This document shows positions 1 to 6,271 of a stretch of DNA of 6,735 nt, piece by piece. Position 1 is the stretch's first letter, and each line of letters begins with the position of its first letter. The notes under the pieces were generated by a model, which saw nothing but the letters and a program-made list of their open reading frames with translations, had not been told where the DNA came from and ran no database searches. The DNA comes from Pseudomonadota bacterium (lineage in GTDB: Bacteria > Pseudomonadota > Alphaproteobacteria > Acetobacterales > Acetobacteraceae): positions 2,269-9,003 of the forward strand of contig JAKBCD010000031.1 in NCBI GenBank assembly GCA_021808205.1, written 5' to 3'. Both the position numbers and the translations under genes were made by a program.

Positions 1-129
1 GCAAACGAAACCCAAGAGCGATCAGCACAACCAGAAGCGTGGCGTTCATGCCCGCCTGCATCGCAACCCACACCCGGCTTGGCAAGCGCGCCCCTACCAA
101 TTCTCGCTGGCACGGCGTATATCGCGCGA
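1..129. other. Flank upstream of prfB, no confident gene
   Basis: I cannot assign a gene to these bases. No plus-strand frame looks like a recognisable C-terminus, and I see no clear promoter or Shine-Dalgarno for prfB. On the minus strand, one frame running off the left edge has ATGs at 61-59 and 49-47, followed by a hydrophobic run (NATLLVVLIALGF) that could be the N-terminal membrane segment or signal peptide of a divergent gene. The ATG at 49-47 has a weak AGG five bases upstream. The visible piece is about 20 codons, too short to call. Confidence 0.3.
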
Positions 130-1261
130 ATGTCCGCTGAATCAGACCAATTACATGAGCAGATCGGCCGCTCGGTCGCCCTGCTGAGGAGGCATCTTTG
201 ACTGGGATGCCGCTGTTCTCAAGCTCGAAGAGCTAAACCACCGGGCCGAAGACCCGAATCTCTGGAACGACGCTGAGGCCGCGCAAGCTTTGATGCGCGA
301 GCGCAACCGCATCGCCTCGATGGTCGATGGCGTCAACGCCATCACGTCCGAAGCAAAGGATACGATCGAACTGATCGAGATGGCCGAATCCGAGGCTGAC
401 GAGGCGATGGTGAAAGACGGCCTCGCCACGCTGGAGCGCCTGGCCGCCACCGCGAAGGAGAAGGAGATTGAATCCCTGCTCTCGGGCGAGGCCGATAGCC
501 GCGACGCCTTTGTGGAAATCAACGCCGGTGCGGGCGGCACCGAGGCGCAGGACTGGGCGCAGATGCTGGCGCGCATGTATCTGCGCTGGGCCGAACGCAA
601 GGGATTCAAGACCGAGATTATGGAAGAATCCGAGGGCGAGCAGGCCGGGATCAAATCCATGACCATCCAGATTTTTGGCACTAACGCCTATGGCTGGCTA
701 AAGACCGAGGCAGGCGTGCATCGGCTTGTTCGCATCTCACCGTTCGATGCCAATGCGCGCCGCCAGACCAGCTTTGCCAGCGTGTGGGTTTATCCGGTGG
801 TGGACGACACGATCGAGATCGAGATCAACCCGGCGGATTTGAAGGTGGACACGTTCCGCGCCTCCGGTGCTGGCGGCCAGCACGTAAACAAAACCGAATC
901 CGCCATCCGCATCACGCATATACCCACCGGCATCATTGTCGCCTGCCAGACCGACCGTTCCCAGCACCGCAACCGCGCCACCGCGATGAACATGCTGAAG
1001 GCGCGGATGTATGAGCAGGAATTGCAAAAACGCGAAGCCGCATCCGCCGCCACGGAAGCCGCCAAAACCGATATCGGCTGGGGCCACCAGATCCGTTCTT
1101 ACGTGCTGGCCCCCTACCAGCTGGTGAAGGATTTGCGCAGCAACTACGAAAGCGGCAACCCCGCCGCGGTGCTGGATGGTGCGCTGGACCCTTTCCTTGC
1201 TTCCTCCCTGGCGGCGCGCGTTGGCGCCACGCGCTCCGAAGCCTCGGCCATGGCGGAATAA
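130..1261 (+). CDS. prfB: Peptide chain release factor 2, made by programmed +1 frameshift
   Basis: Cytoplasmic class I release factor that reads UGA and UAA in the ribosomal A site and triggers peptidyl-tRNA hydrolysis. The gene is in two frames: ATG at 130 to CTT at 196-198 (23 codons), an in-frame TGA at 199-201, then frame +1 from GAC at 200-202 to TAA at 1259-1261. The joined product is about 376 residues, normal for RF2, and the junction reads RRHL-DWDAA, as expected. The SPF tripeptide that recognises the stop codon is at about residues 203-205, and the catalytic GGQ is at about 248-250 within RASGAGGQHVNKTES. The residue matching E. coli K-12 Thr246 is Ala, the more active form. I chose the ATG at 130 because it gives the N-terminal helix length usual for the family, although no good Shine-Dalgarno precedes it. 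An annotation that ignores the frameshift would begin at an internal TTG or ATG (290/293) and lose about 53 residues. RF2 level should be autoregulated through the TGA. Confidence 0.97.
187..202 (+). promoter_or_regulatory. prfB: prfB programmed +1 frameshift site
   Basis: The message reads AGG AGG CAT CTT TGA C. The purine-rich AGGAGG at 187-192 acts as an internal Shine-Dalgarno, CTT at 196-198 is the slippery P-site codon, and TGA at 199-201 is the stop that RF2 itself decodes. Skipping T199 gives Leu-Asp and enters the long frame. The one-codon spacing between the Shine-Dalgarno element and CTT matches the classic E. coli prfB site (AGGGGG TAT CTT TGA C). When RF2 is scarce the ribosome pauses at UGA and shifts. 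When RF2 is plentiful it terminates after 23 residues. Confidence 0.95.
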
Positions 1262-1266
1262 CAAAA

Positions 1267-1288
1267 AAGGGGGCCTTGCGGCCCCCTT
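1267..1288 (-). terminator. Intrinsic terminator between convergent prfB and hsp20
   Basis: A perfect stem of GGGGGCC (1269-1275) and GGCCCCC (1280-1286) encloses a TTGC loop and extends by AA/TT pairs. Read on the minus strand, the hairpin is followed by a run of six T, the classic form for ending hsp20 transcripts. Read on the plus strand, the downstream bases (TTCATGTTC) are only moderately T-rich, so termination of prfB is plausible but weaker. The stem starts 5 bases after the prfB stop and lies 17 bases beyond the hsp20 stop, so it probably serves both genes. Confidence 0.85.
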
Positions 1289-1305
1289 CATGTTCACGCC
1301 TCTGG

Positions 1306-1776
1306 TTACGCGGCCTTGGGCAATTCCGGCTGAGAGGCCTCGATTGTCTTGGCCGGCTGCGCCGCCTTGGTGGAAATCTCGATCCGGCGCGGTTTCGCGC
1401 TCTCCGGCACCACGCGGCGAATGCCCACATTCAGCAGGCCGTTCACCAGCTCAGCCCCCTCGACCACCATATGCTCGGCCAGCACAAAGCGACGCTGGAA
1501 TGCGCGGGCGGCAATGCCCCTGTGCAGGAACTCGCCCTTCTCGGGTTCCTCGGCCACGCGGCCGGAAACCAGAAGCGCATTATCCTTCACAGTCAGCTCA
1601 ATATCCTCCGGCGCGAACCCGGCCACGGCAAGGCTGACGCGGTAGGTGTCCTCTCCGGTTTTCTCGATATTGTAAGGCGGGTAGCTAGCGGCTTCCTGCG
1701 GCAGCGTGTCCACAAGCCGGGCAAGCCGGTCGAAGCCAACAGCGGTGCGGAAAAGCGGCGCGAAATCGTAAGTCAT
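1306..1776 (-). CDS. ibpA: IbpA-type small heat-shock protein (Hsp20/alpha-crystallin)
   Basis: ATP-independent holdase chaperone of 156 residues that binds unfolding proteins in the cytoplasm and passes them to DnaK/ClpB. The N-terminal arm (about 1-32) leads into the IbpA-like entry PPYNIEK (33-39). The alpha-crystallin domain spans roughly 36-128, with AVAGF (50-54) and the hallmark GAELVNGLLNV (107-117). The C-terminal I-x-I motif is IEI (132-134), followed by an Ala/Pro-rich tail. The pattern VxPExxKPRRIEI is very close to E. coli IbpA. I chose the ATG at 1776-1774 because an ideal Shine-Dalgarno, AAGGAGG (1790-1784), lies 7 bases upstream. The longer frame up to 1890 would place this Shine-Dalgarno and the leader inside the protein. 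The gene is convergent with prfB and divergent from the PrsW-family gene. Heat control is likely at both the promoter and the leader RNA. Confidence 0.95.
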   Translation of the reverse strand: MTYDFAPLFRTAVGFDRLARLVDTLPQEAASYPPYNIEKTGEDTYRVSLAVAGFAPEDIELTVKDNALLVSGRVAEEPEKGEFLHRGIAARAFQRRFVLAEHMVVEGAELVNGLLNVGIRRVVPESAKPRRIEISTKAAQPAKTIEASQPELPKAA

Positions 1777-1886
1777 GAGGTAACCTCCTTCAAAAGCAAG
1801 GTATGCAGTAAGTTCATAAACACCCGTTCGGTTCCCTGTCTGGCGAGCCGGATGAGCGCCCAACCCCTCAAGGAGGCGGCCGGGCA
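1777..1886 (-). ncRNA. hsp20 5' leader, candidate ROSE-type RNA thermometer
   Basis: The leader is about 110 nt from the predicted start site (about 1886-1885) to the hsp20 ATG. Its last hairpin can pair ACCUUGCU (1802-1795) with AGGAGGU (1789-1783) across a 5-nt loop, leaving one G (1797) bulged opposite the Shine-Dalgarno. This is the arrangement known for ROSE elements, where a U(U/C)GCU segment masks the ribosome site with an unpaired or non-canonical G. A 5' hairpin is also possible: CCTC (1876-1873) with GAGG (1869-1866), enclosed by GCCC (1885-1882) with GGGC (1861-1858). ROSE elements are known upstream of alphaproteobacterial small heat-shock genes. The fold here was made by eye, not computed. 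A competing small hairpin, GAGG-TTA-CCTC (1787-1777), would also hide the Shine-Dalgarno. Confidence 0.68.
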
Positions 1887-1892
1887 ACAAGT

Positions 1893-1921
1893 ATTATAGG
1901 AATTTTTCTGCCGGCTTCAAG
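1893..1921 (-). promoter_or_regulatory. hsp20 promoter, likely RpoH (sigma-32) type
   Basis: On the minus strand a -35 element CTTGAAG (1921-1915) is followed, after a 14-base gap, by CCTATAAT (1900-1893). Read as a housekeeping promoter it is TTGAAG, 16 bases, then TATAAT, which is also strong. The CTTGA start and CCTAT-type -10 resemble the alphaproteobacterial heat-shock consensus (CTTGA, 16-18 bases, CYTATNT), with one mismatch at the last T. Transcription would start near 1886. The element ends only 5 bases before the divergent ATG at 1927. Confidence 0.7.
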
Positions 1922-1926
1922 AAAAA

Positions 1927-2883
1927 ATGAACACGGCAGAGATTGAAGAAATACCCGCGCGCGACGCTTATACTATTCTGCCCCGCAACCAAAGGACGCG
2001 CTTGTTCAGCTTTTTCATCGCCATCCTCCCTGCTCTGCTGCTCTGGGAAATCGCCGCGATCAAGGTGAATGTCCGCTTGCCAAAGGCCGCCCGCAAGCGG
2101 CTGTTCAAGCTCGGCGCCCGTTTTGCGCTGTTGGCCTTGGTTATCGAGCTGTTAGAGTCTATCGTACCGGAAAGCGGACTCTCTCCACTCGCCCATGCCT
2201 GCGTGCGGGCCCTGTTCCTGGCCGCCGTGCCGGAAGAGCTGGTGAAATTCGCCGCCGTCAGTCGCTTCGGCAAGCGCGAGCTGGATGAGATGGGCCCCGG
2301 CATCGCCATTCTAATCGGCGTGGGCTGCTCGCTTGGCTTCGCGGTCTTCGAGAACAAGCTTTACGTGCTGGGCGGCGGTTTTAGCGTTTGGCTCATCCGC
2401 GCTTTCTCGGCCGTGCCCATGCACGCGATCTTTGGGTTCACCATGGGCTCATTCATGTCCCTGTCCTGGCAAAGCCGAAAAGGCTCGGCTGACCGATTGA
2501 TGCTGCTGGCGCTCATCGTGCCGATCGCATTCCATTTTTCTTATGACTTCCTGATCTATTTGCAGGCTTACGCCCCGGCGCTGCTCTGGCCGCAGAAAGC
2601 CTTGCCACCGCTGATGCTTGTCGAAGGCCTGTTCGCGCTCATCCTCACCAATCATGCGGTCAACGGGCAAACGGCCCTCTACGGCAGCCATGTGCCGGTT
2701 GACCCAAAAGGCAACAGGGCGCTGGGGCTTTCCGTCGTCATGCTGCTGCTCAGCTGCATCATTCTCGCCCTGGCAGTGGAGTTCCCATGGGTGCACGGCA
2801 TCGCCATCTGCGAGGCGTTACCCCTGGTTTTCACGCTAGACCTCGGACTCCTCGCTCTGGCGCGGTCGCAGGGCTACGCCTAA
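1927..2883 (+). CDS. PrsW-family intramembrane metalloprotease
   Basis: A predicted 318-residue polytopic membrane protein. It carries the PrsW family (MEROPS M82-like) signatures in order: EELVK (103-107, the EExxK motif), GFAVFEN (137-143), RxxxxxPMHAIFG (158-170), and HFSYD (203-207, the HxxxD motif). The acidic and His residues (E103, E104, E142, H166, H203) are the expected metal and catalytic set. I count about eight or nine hydrophobic segments, the first around 26-45. B. subtilis PrsW cleaves the anti-sigma factor RsiW within the membrane region. The alphaproteobacterial substrate is unknown, and I cannot infer one here. ATG 1927 is the only early Met, and the bases before it (CAAGAAAAA) give only a weak ribosome site. 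It is divergent from hsp20, and its promoter would have to overlap the hsp20 leader. Its TAA overlaps the cydC stop on the other strand. Confidence 0.87.
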   Translation: MNTAEIEEIPARDAYTILPRNQRTRLFSFFIAILPALLLWEIAAIKVNVRLPKAARKRLFKLGARFALLALVIELLESIVPESGLSPLAHACVRALFLAAVPEELVKFAAVSRFGKRELDEMGPGIAILIGVGCSLGFAVFENKLYVLGGGFSVWLIRAFSAVPMHAIFGFTMGSFMSLSWQSRKGSADRLMLLALIVPIAFHFSYDFLIYLQAYAPALLWPQKALPPLMLVEGLFALILTNHAVNGQTALYGSHVPVDPKGNRALGLSVVMLLLSCIILALAVEFPWVHGIAICEALPLVFTLDLGLLALARSQGYA

Positions 2884-4508
2884 CCCGCCGCGGCCACCAG
2901 CGTGCCGCCGGTAAAGCGCCAGATACGGTCCAGATATTCCGCCCCGGTCAGCCGGTGCAAGATCAGCAGCACCGTGCGGCCCTCCGTCGCGGCGTTAAAG
3001 ACGCGGAAGAACTCCTGCTCCGTCGCCGCGTCCAGCCCCGCGCAGGGTTCGTCTAGCAGAATAACCGGGGCGTTCATCAGCAATGTACGCGCCAAGGCGA
3101 GGCGCCGCCCCTGCCCGCCAGAAACCGTGGCCCCGCCCTCTCCCAGCCAGCTATCCAACCCCTCTGGCAAGGCTGCCACCACATCCGCCATCTGCACCGC
3201 TTCCAGTGCCGCCCACAGCTTTGCATCATCCGCCGCGGGGTCGCCCAGCAGCAGATTATTGCGGACGGTGTCGGCGAACAGATGCGTCGTCTGCCCCAGA
3301 TAAGCGATGCGGTGGCGCAGCGCCTCGGCGGAAAGCTGGGCGATATCCGTACCGCCGAAGCGGATCTGCCCGCTCACCGGTTGCACCAGCTTCAGGATCA
3401 GAGAGGCGATGGTGGATTTGCCAGCTCCCGACGGTCCCAAAATGGCGGTGCGCGAACCTTCCGGCAATTGCAGAGACAGGTTTTCAAATACAAACGGCCT
3501 ATCCGCCGCGTAACGAAAACTCACATGCTCGAAGGTGATCGCATTACGGCTTGGCATCGCGGCTGGAACAGCCGGCTCTGGCACTGGCGGGCCCGCTTCT
3601 GCCGCCTGCACCACGCGGGCAGCCGCCTTTCTGGCCTGGCCGTAGAGCAACCCGGCACGCGGCAGGCCAAGCACGGCCTCGAACGCGGCGGTCAGCACCA
3701 ACACGGCCGCCACGGCGCCAATCGGCAGGCCTAAAAACCCCAGTAGGATCGCCAGCAGAATGCCACCCTGCGCGGCAATGAAAGCAATGGCGCTCAGTTT
3801 CGTGCCTTCCGCCGTCAGCTCCCGCTGCGCGGCAAGAAGCTGGGCTTCACGCGCCTGCACCTCGGCCAGCATGCGGCCTTCGGCGGCGTATATTTTCACC
3901 TCCCGTAGGCCATGCAGGGCATCGAGCGCTGCGATCCGCAAACCCGCCATTGCCAACCCCGCCTTGGCGGCATTTTCCTCGGCCGCACGCGCCGCCCGCC
4001 AAGGCACCCAGAACGCCACAAAACAAAACGGCACCAGCACGAGCAAGGCCAGACCGTGCTCTCGCTCCAATGTCCACACCAGCATGGGCAGCAGCAGAAT
4101 CGCGCCCAGCAAGGGCAAGAAGATCCGCAAAAACAGTCCATCCAGCGTATCCACATCGTTCACCAGCCGTGCCAATGCATCGCCCGAGCGGCGCAGACCG
4201 AGCCCGCCCGCAGCGCTACGCGCCATCCCCCGGAACATCCACACGCGCAGGTCCGCCAAAGCGCGGAAGATCGCCTCATGGCCGACCACGCGCTCGCCAT
4301 AACGCAGCGCCACACGGGCCGTACCAATCCAGGCCAGCATGACCGGCACCGCCAAAACGCCACCCACGATGGCCAGCGCCAGTACATGCCCGGAAAAGCC
4401 CATCAGCACCACACCCGCCGCCAACGCGGCAAGGGAAAGCAGCACCGCCAGGAAAAGCCAACCAGGCTGCCTGGCCCAGAGCAGCGCAATCCGCGCGATC
4501 GGGCTCAT
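2880..4508 (-). CDS. cydC: CydC, ABC transporter subunit for cytochrome bd assembly
   Basis: Fused membrane/ATPase half-transporter of 542 residues that pairs with CydD in the inner membrane. CydDC is required to build cytochrome bd oxidase. It was first described as a cysteine/glutathione exporter and more recently linked to heme transport. The membrane domain covers about 1-310 and contains the CydC-specific RYGERVVGHEA (69-79), where H77 aligns with the heme-associated His85 of E. coli CydC as I recall it, and RSGDALARLVNDVDTLD (107-123). The ATPase domain follows: Walker A GPSGAGKST (358-366), Q-loop Q406, signature VSGGQ (462-466), Walker B VILLDEP (482-488), H-loop H518. All key residues are present, so it should be active. 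The ATG overlaps the cydD stop as ATGA (4508-4505), which indicates translational coupling. It ends with TAG at 2882-2880, convergent with the PrsW-family gene. No cydAB genes are in the window. Confidence 0.94.
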   Translation of the reverse strand: MSPIARIALLWARQPGWLFLAVLLSLAALAAGVVLMGFSGHVLALAIVGGVLAVPVMLAWIGTARVALRYGERVVGHEAIFRALADLRVWMFRGMARSAAGGLGLRRSGDALARLVNDVDTLDGLFLRIFLPLLGAILLLPMLVWTLEREHGLALLVLVPFCFVAFWVPWRAARAAEENAAKAGLAMAGLRIAALDALHGLREVKIYAAEGRMLAEVQAREAQLLAAQRELTAEGTKLSAIAFIAAQGGILLAILLGFLGLPIGAVAAVLVLTAAFEAVLGLPRAGLLYGQARKAAARVVQAAEAGPPVPEPAVPAAMPSRNAITFEHVSFRYAADRPFVFENLSLQLPEGSRTAILGPSGAGKSTIASLILKLVQPVSGQIRFGGTDIAQLSAEALRHRIAYLGQTTHLFADTVRNNLLLGDPAADDAKLWAALEAVQMADVVAALPEGLDSWLGEGGATVSGGQGRRLALARTLLMNAPVILLDEPCAGLDAATEQEFFRVFNAATEGRTVLLILHRLTGAEYLDRIWRFTGGTLVAAAG

Positions 4509-6190
4509 GCCACCACCCCGCGCCAGCTCGCGTAGCGCAATGCGTCCAGGTCAATTCGCTTCGCACCTATGGTCTTGGCGAAATCCATCGCCTGGCTGGA
4601 ATGCGTGGCCAGCACCACTGTGCGCCCAGCGGCGAGATGCTTCAGGCTTTCCAGAATGTCCTGCTCCACCGCCGGGTCGAGATGCGAGGTCGGTTCATCA
4701 AGCAGCAGCAAGGGCGCGTCCTTCAGGAAGGCACGGGCAATGGCAATGCGTTGCGCCTGCCCGCCGGAAACACCAAATCCACCCTCGCCCAAGGGTGTTT
4801 TGAGCCCCTGCGGCAGAGAGGCAATCAGCTCTTCCAGATGGGCGTTGCGAATGGCGTCCTGCAACTCGTCCTCACCCGCCGCGGGGTTGGCGAAGCGGAT
4901 GTTCTCTTCGATCGTGCCGGCGAAAATCACCGGCTTCTGGCCGATCCAGCCCAGCATGCGCGTGCGCGCCGCCGGCACCAGATCCTCCAGCGTAGCGCCG
5001 TTGATGGAAATGCGGCCGGCTTGCGGAGCCAGGAAGCCGAGGATCAGGTCGATGATCGTGGACTTGCCCGTGCCCGACGCGCCGGTGAGCAGCAGCATTT
5101 CACCGCGCCCCACCTTGAAGGAGAGGTTTTCCAGCACAGGCCGCGTCTCGTCCCATGCGAAGGTCACATGCTCGAAGGCCAACGTCACCCCATGCGCGGC
5201 GACCGAACGGATATGCACCGGCGGCACCGCGGGCGGATCGTCCGGCAGGGCCTGGAATTCTTCCGCCACGGCCTCCACTGCCATGCGGTCCCCATAGACA
5301 GCGGCGAAGCCGCGCAACGGGGCAAAGAATTCCGGTACCAGCAGCACCAGAAACAGGGCGGTGGGCGCCAGCTCGTGCGCGCCGCGCAGCACAGGGGCAA
5401 AGCGGATAACGATAAGCACAAGTGCCGCCGCGGCGGCGAGGTCCAACGCGGTGGAGGAAAGAAACGCCATGCGGAGCACGCGCATGGTGCGCTCCCGCAG
5501 CTCCTTCGCTGCCGCGGCAAGGGCTTTGGCCTCGCCCTCCGCGCGGCCGGCCAGCACGATGGTGGAAATACCCCTGATCCGATCCATGAAGCGCACCTGC
5601 AAGCGGGTCATCGCCAAAAACTGCTTCTTGGCGGCAATGCCAGCGCCAATTCCCGCCACCGCCATTGCAAACGGCACGAACAGCCCGGCGATCACCAGAA
5701 TCAACCCGGCGCGCCAATCGGTCAGCAGCGCCACCAGCCCAACCAGCCCAGGGCCAATGATGGCCAGCCCGGTGGCGGGCACCCAGCGGGCATGAAAGCC
5801 ATCCATCACCTCAACCCTGTCAACCGCCGTGGCGGCCAGCTCAGCGGAATGCCGACCGCGCAAACCGGCCGGGCCCAGCGCCATCAGAACGCTTAAAACC
5901 TTGCCGCGCAACCGCCTTCGCGCCGCCGCCCCGAGCTCGAAATTTCGGCGCTCAGCCTGTATTTGCAGCCAGGCCCGCGCCAGCACGGCCAGCACAAACA
6001 CCAGCGCGCTGCCCCAGGCCGTCAGCCCGGCAGGTTGCACACGCAGCAACGCCGCCAGCAGCCTTGCGGCCGCACCGGCCTGAATTACGCCACAGGCGAT
6101 ACCGGCACCGGCCAAAAACAGGGAAAGCCGCGCCGCGTTAAATCCGGATTTCTGTTCGGCTTTGATCCAGGGATTCGGAGCTCTACTCAT
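4505..6190 (-). CDS. cydD: CydD, ABC transporter subunit for cytochrome bd assembly
   Basis: First gene of the cydDC operon, 561 residues, partner of CydC in the inner membrane. The membrane domain (about 1-315) includes the CydD hallmark LLVPEFFAPLR (283-293) just before the ATPase domain. That domain has Walker A GASGTGKST (370-378), Q-loop Q418 in GQKPVIFAGTIEENI, signature VSGGQ (474-478), Walker B LLLLDEP (494-500), and H-loop H530. All catalytic positions are intact. Length and cydD-cydC order are typical of the family. ATG 6190-6188 is chosen because it gives the usual short N-terminus before the first membrane helix. Its ribosome site is modest (GTAGG about 7 bases upstream). It shares a 77-bp gap with divergent panC, in which I see no clear FNR- or ArcA-like site. 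The TGA stop (4507-4505) overlaps the cydC start. Confidence 0.94.
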   Translation of the reverse strand: MSRAPNPWIKAEQKSGFNAARLSLFLAGAGIACGVIQAGAAARLLAALLRVQPAGLTAWGSALVFVLAVLARAWLQIQAERRNFELGAAARRRLRGKVLSVLMALGPAGLRGRHSAELAATAVDRVEVMDGFHARWVPATGLAIIGPGLVGLVALLTDWRAGLILVIAGLFVPFAMAVAGIGAGIAAKKQFLAMTRLQVRFMDRIRGISTIVLAGRAEGEAKALAAAAKELRERTMRVLRMAFLSSTALDLAAAAALVLIVIRFAPVLRGAHELAPTALFLVLLVPEFFAPLRGFAAVYGDRMAVEAVAEEFQALPDDPPAVPPVHIRSVAAHGVTLAFEHVTFAWDETRPVLENLSFKVGRGEMLLLTGASGTGKSTIIDLILGFLAPQAGRISINGATLEDLVPAARTRMLGWIGQKPVIFAGTIEENIRFANPAAGEDELQDAIRNAHLEELIASLPQGLKTPLGEGGFGVSGGQAQRIAIARAFLKDAPLLLLDEPTSHLDPAVEQDILESLKHLAAGRTVVLATHSSQAMDFAKTIGAKRIDLDALRYASWRGVVA

Positions 6191-6235
6191 GCCGACCTAC
6201 TTAACCCCACCATCCTGCCTTGCCCAGGGCTGGAC

Positions 6236-6271
6236 GGGGACAGAAAAATGATGAAAAGCCGTGCCCGATGA
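6236..6271 (+). promoter_or_regulatory. Candidate 7-codon leader ORF coupled to panC
   Basis: A tiny ORF, MMKSRAR, starts with tandem ATGs at 6248 and 6251 and stops at TGA 6269-6271, overlapping the panC ATG (6268-6270) as ATGA. A GGGGA stretch (6236-6240) sits 7 bases before the first ATG, a better ribosome site than the one in front of panC itself. This fits termination-reinitiation, but so short an ORF could occur by chance. Confidence 0.35.

Noticed and set aside
199..201. In-frame TGA in prfB taken as a disabling mutation (pseudogene)
   Set aside because: The surrounding bases match the known recoding site exactly and the protein continues intact in the +1 frame.
151..681. 176-codon minus-strand frame over the prfB 5' half
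   Set aside because: Ser/Ala-rich shadow antisense to conserved RF2 sequence, with no recognisable motif.
1777..1890. N-terminal extension of Hsp20 by 38 residues
   Set aside because: It would translate through the promoter-proximal leader and the ideal Shine-Dalgarno, and the added residues do not resemble Hsp20 N-termini.
1276..1899. 207-codon plus-strand frame antisense to hsp20
   Set aside because: Shadow of the hsp20 gene and its leader, starting inside the terminator hairpin. No family resemblance.
3912..4535. 207-codon plus-strand frame antisense to cydC
   Set aside because: Low-complexity His/Gln/Arg composition and full overlap with the well-supported cydC.
4601..5896. Long 431-codon open frame on the plus strand
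   Set aside because: It lies antisense to cydD, is rich in His, Arg, Gln and Gly as expected for a shadow in GC-rich DNA, and has no domain. The minus-strand frame has complete CydD motifs.
6222..6230. GCCCAGGGC palindrome between cydD and panC as an operator
   Set aside because: Too short and common in GC-rich DNA, with no known regulator consensus matched.
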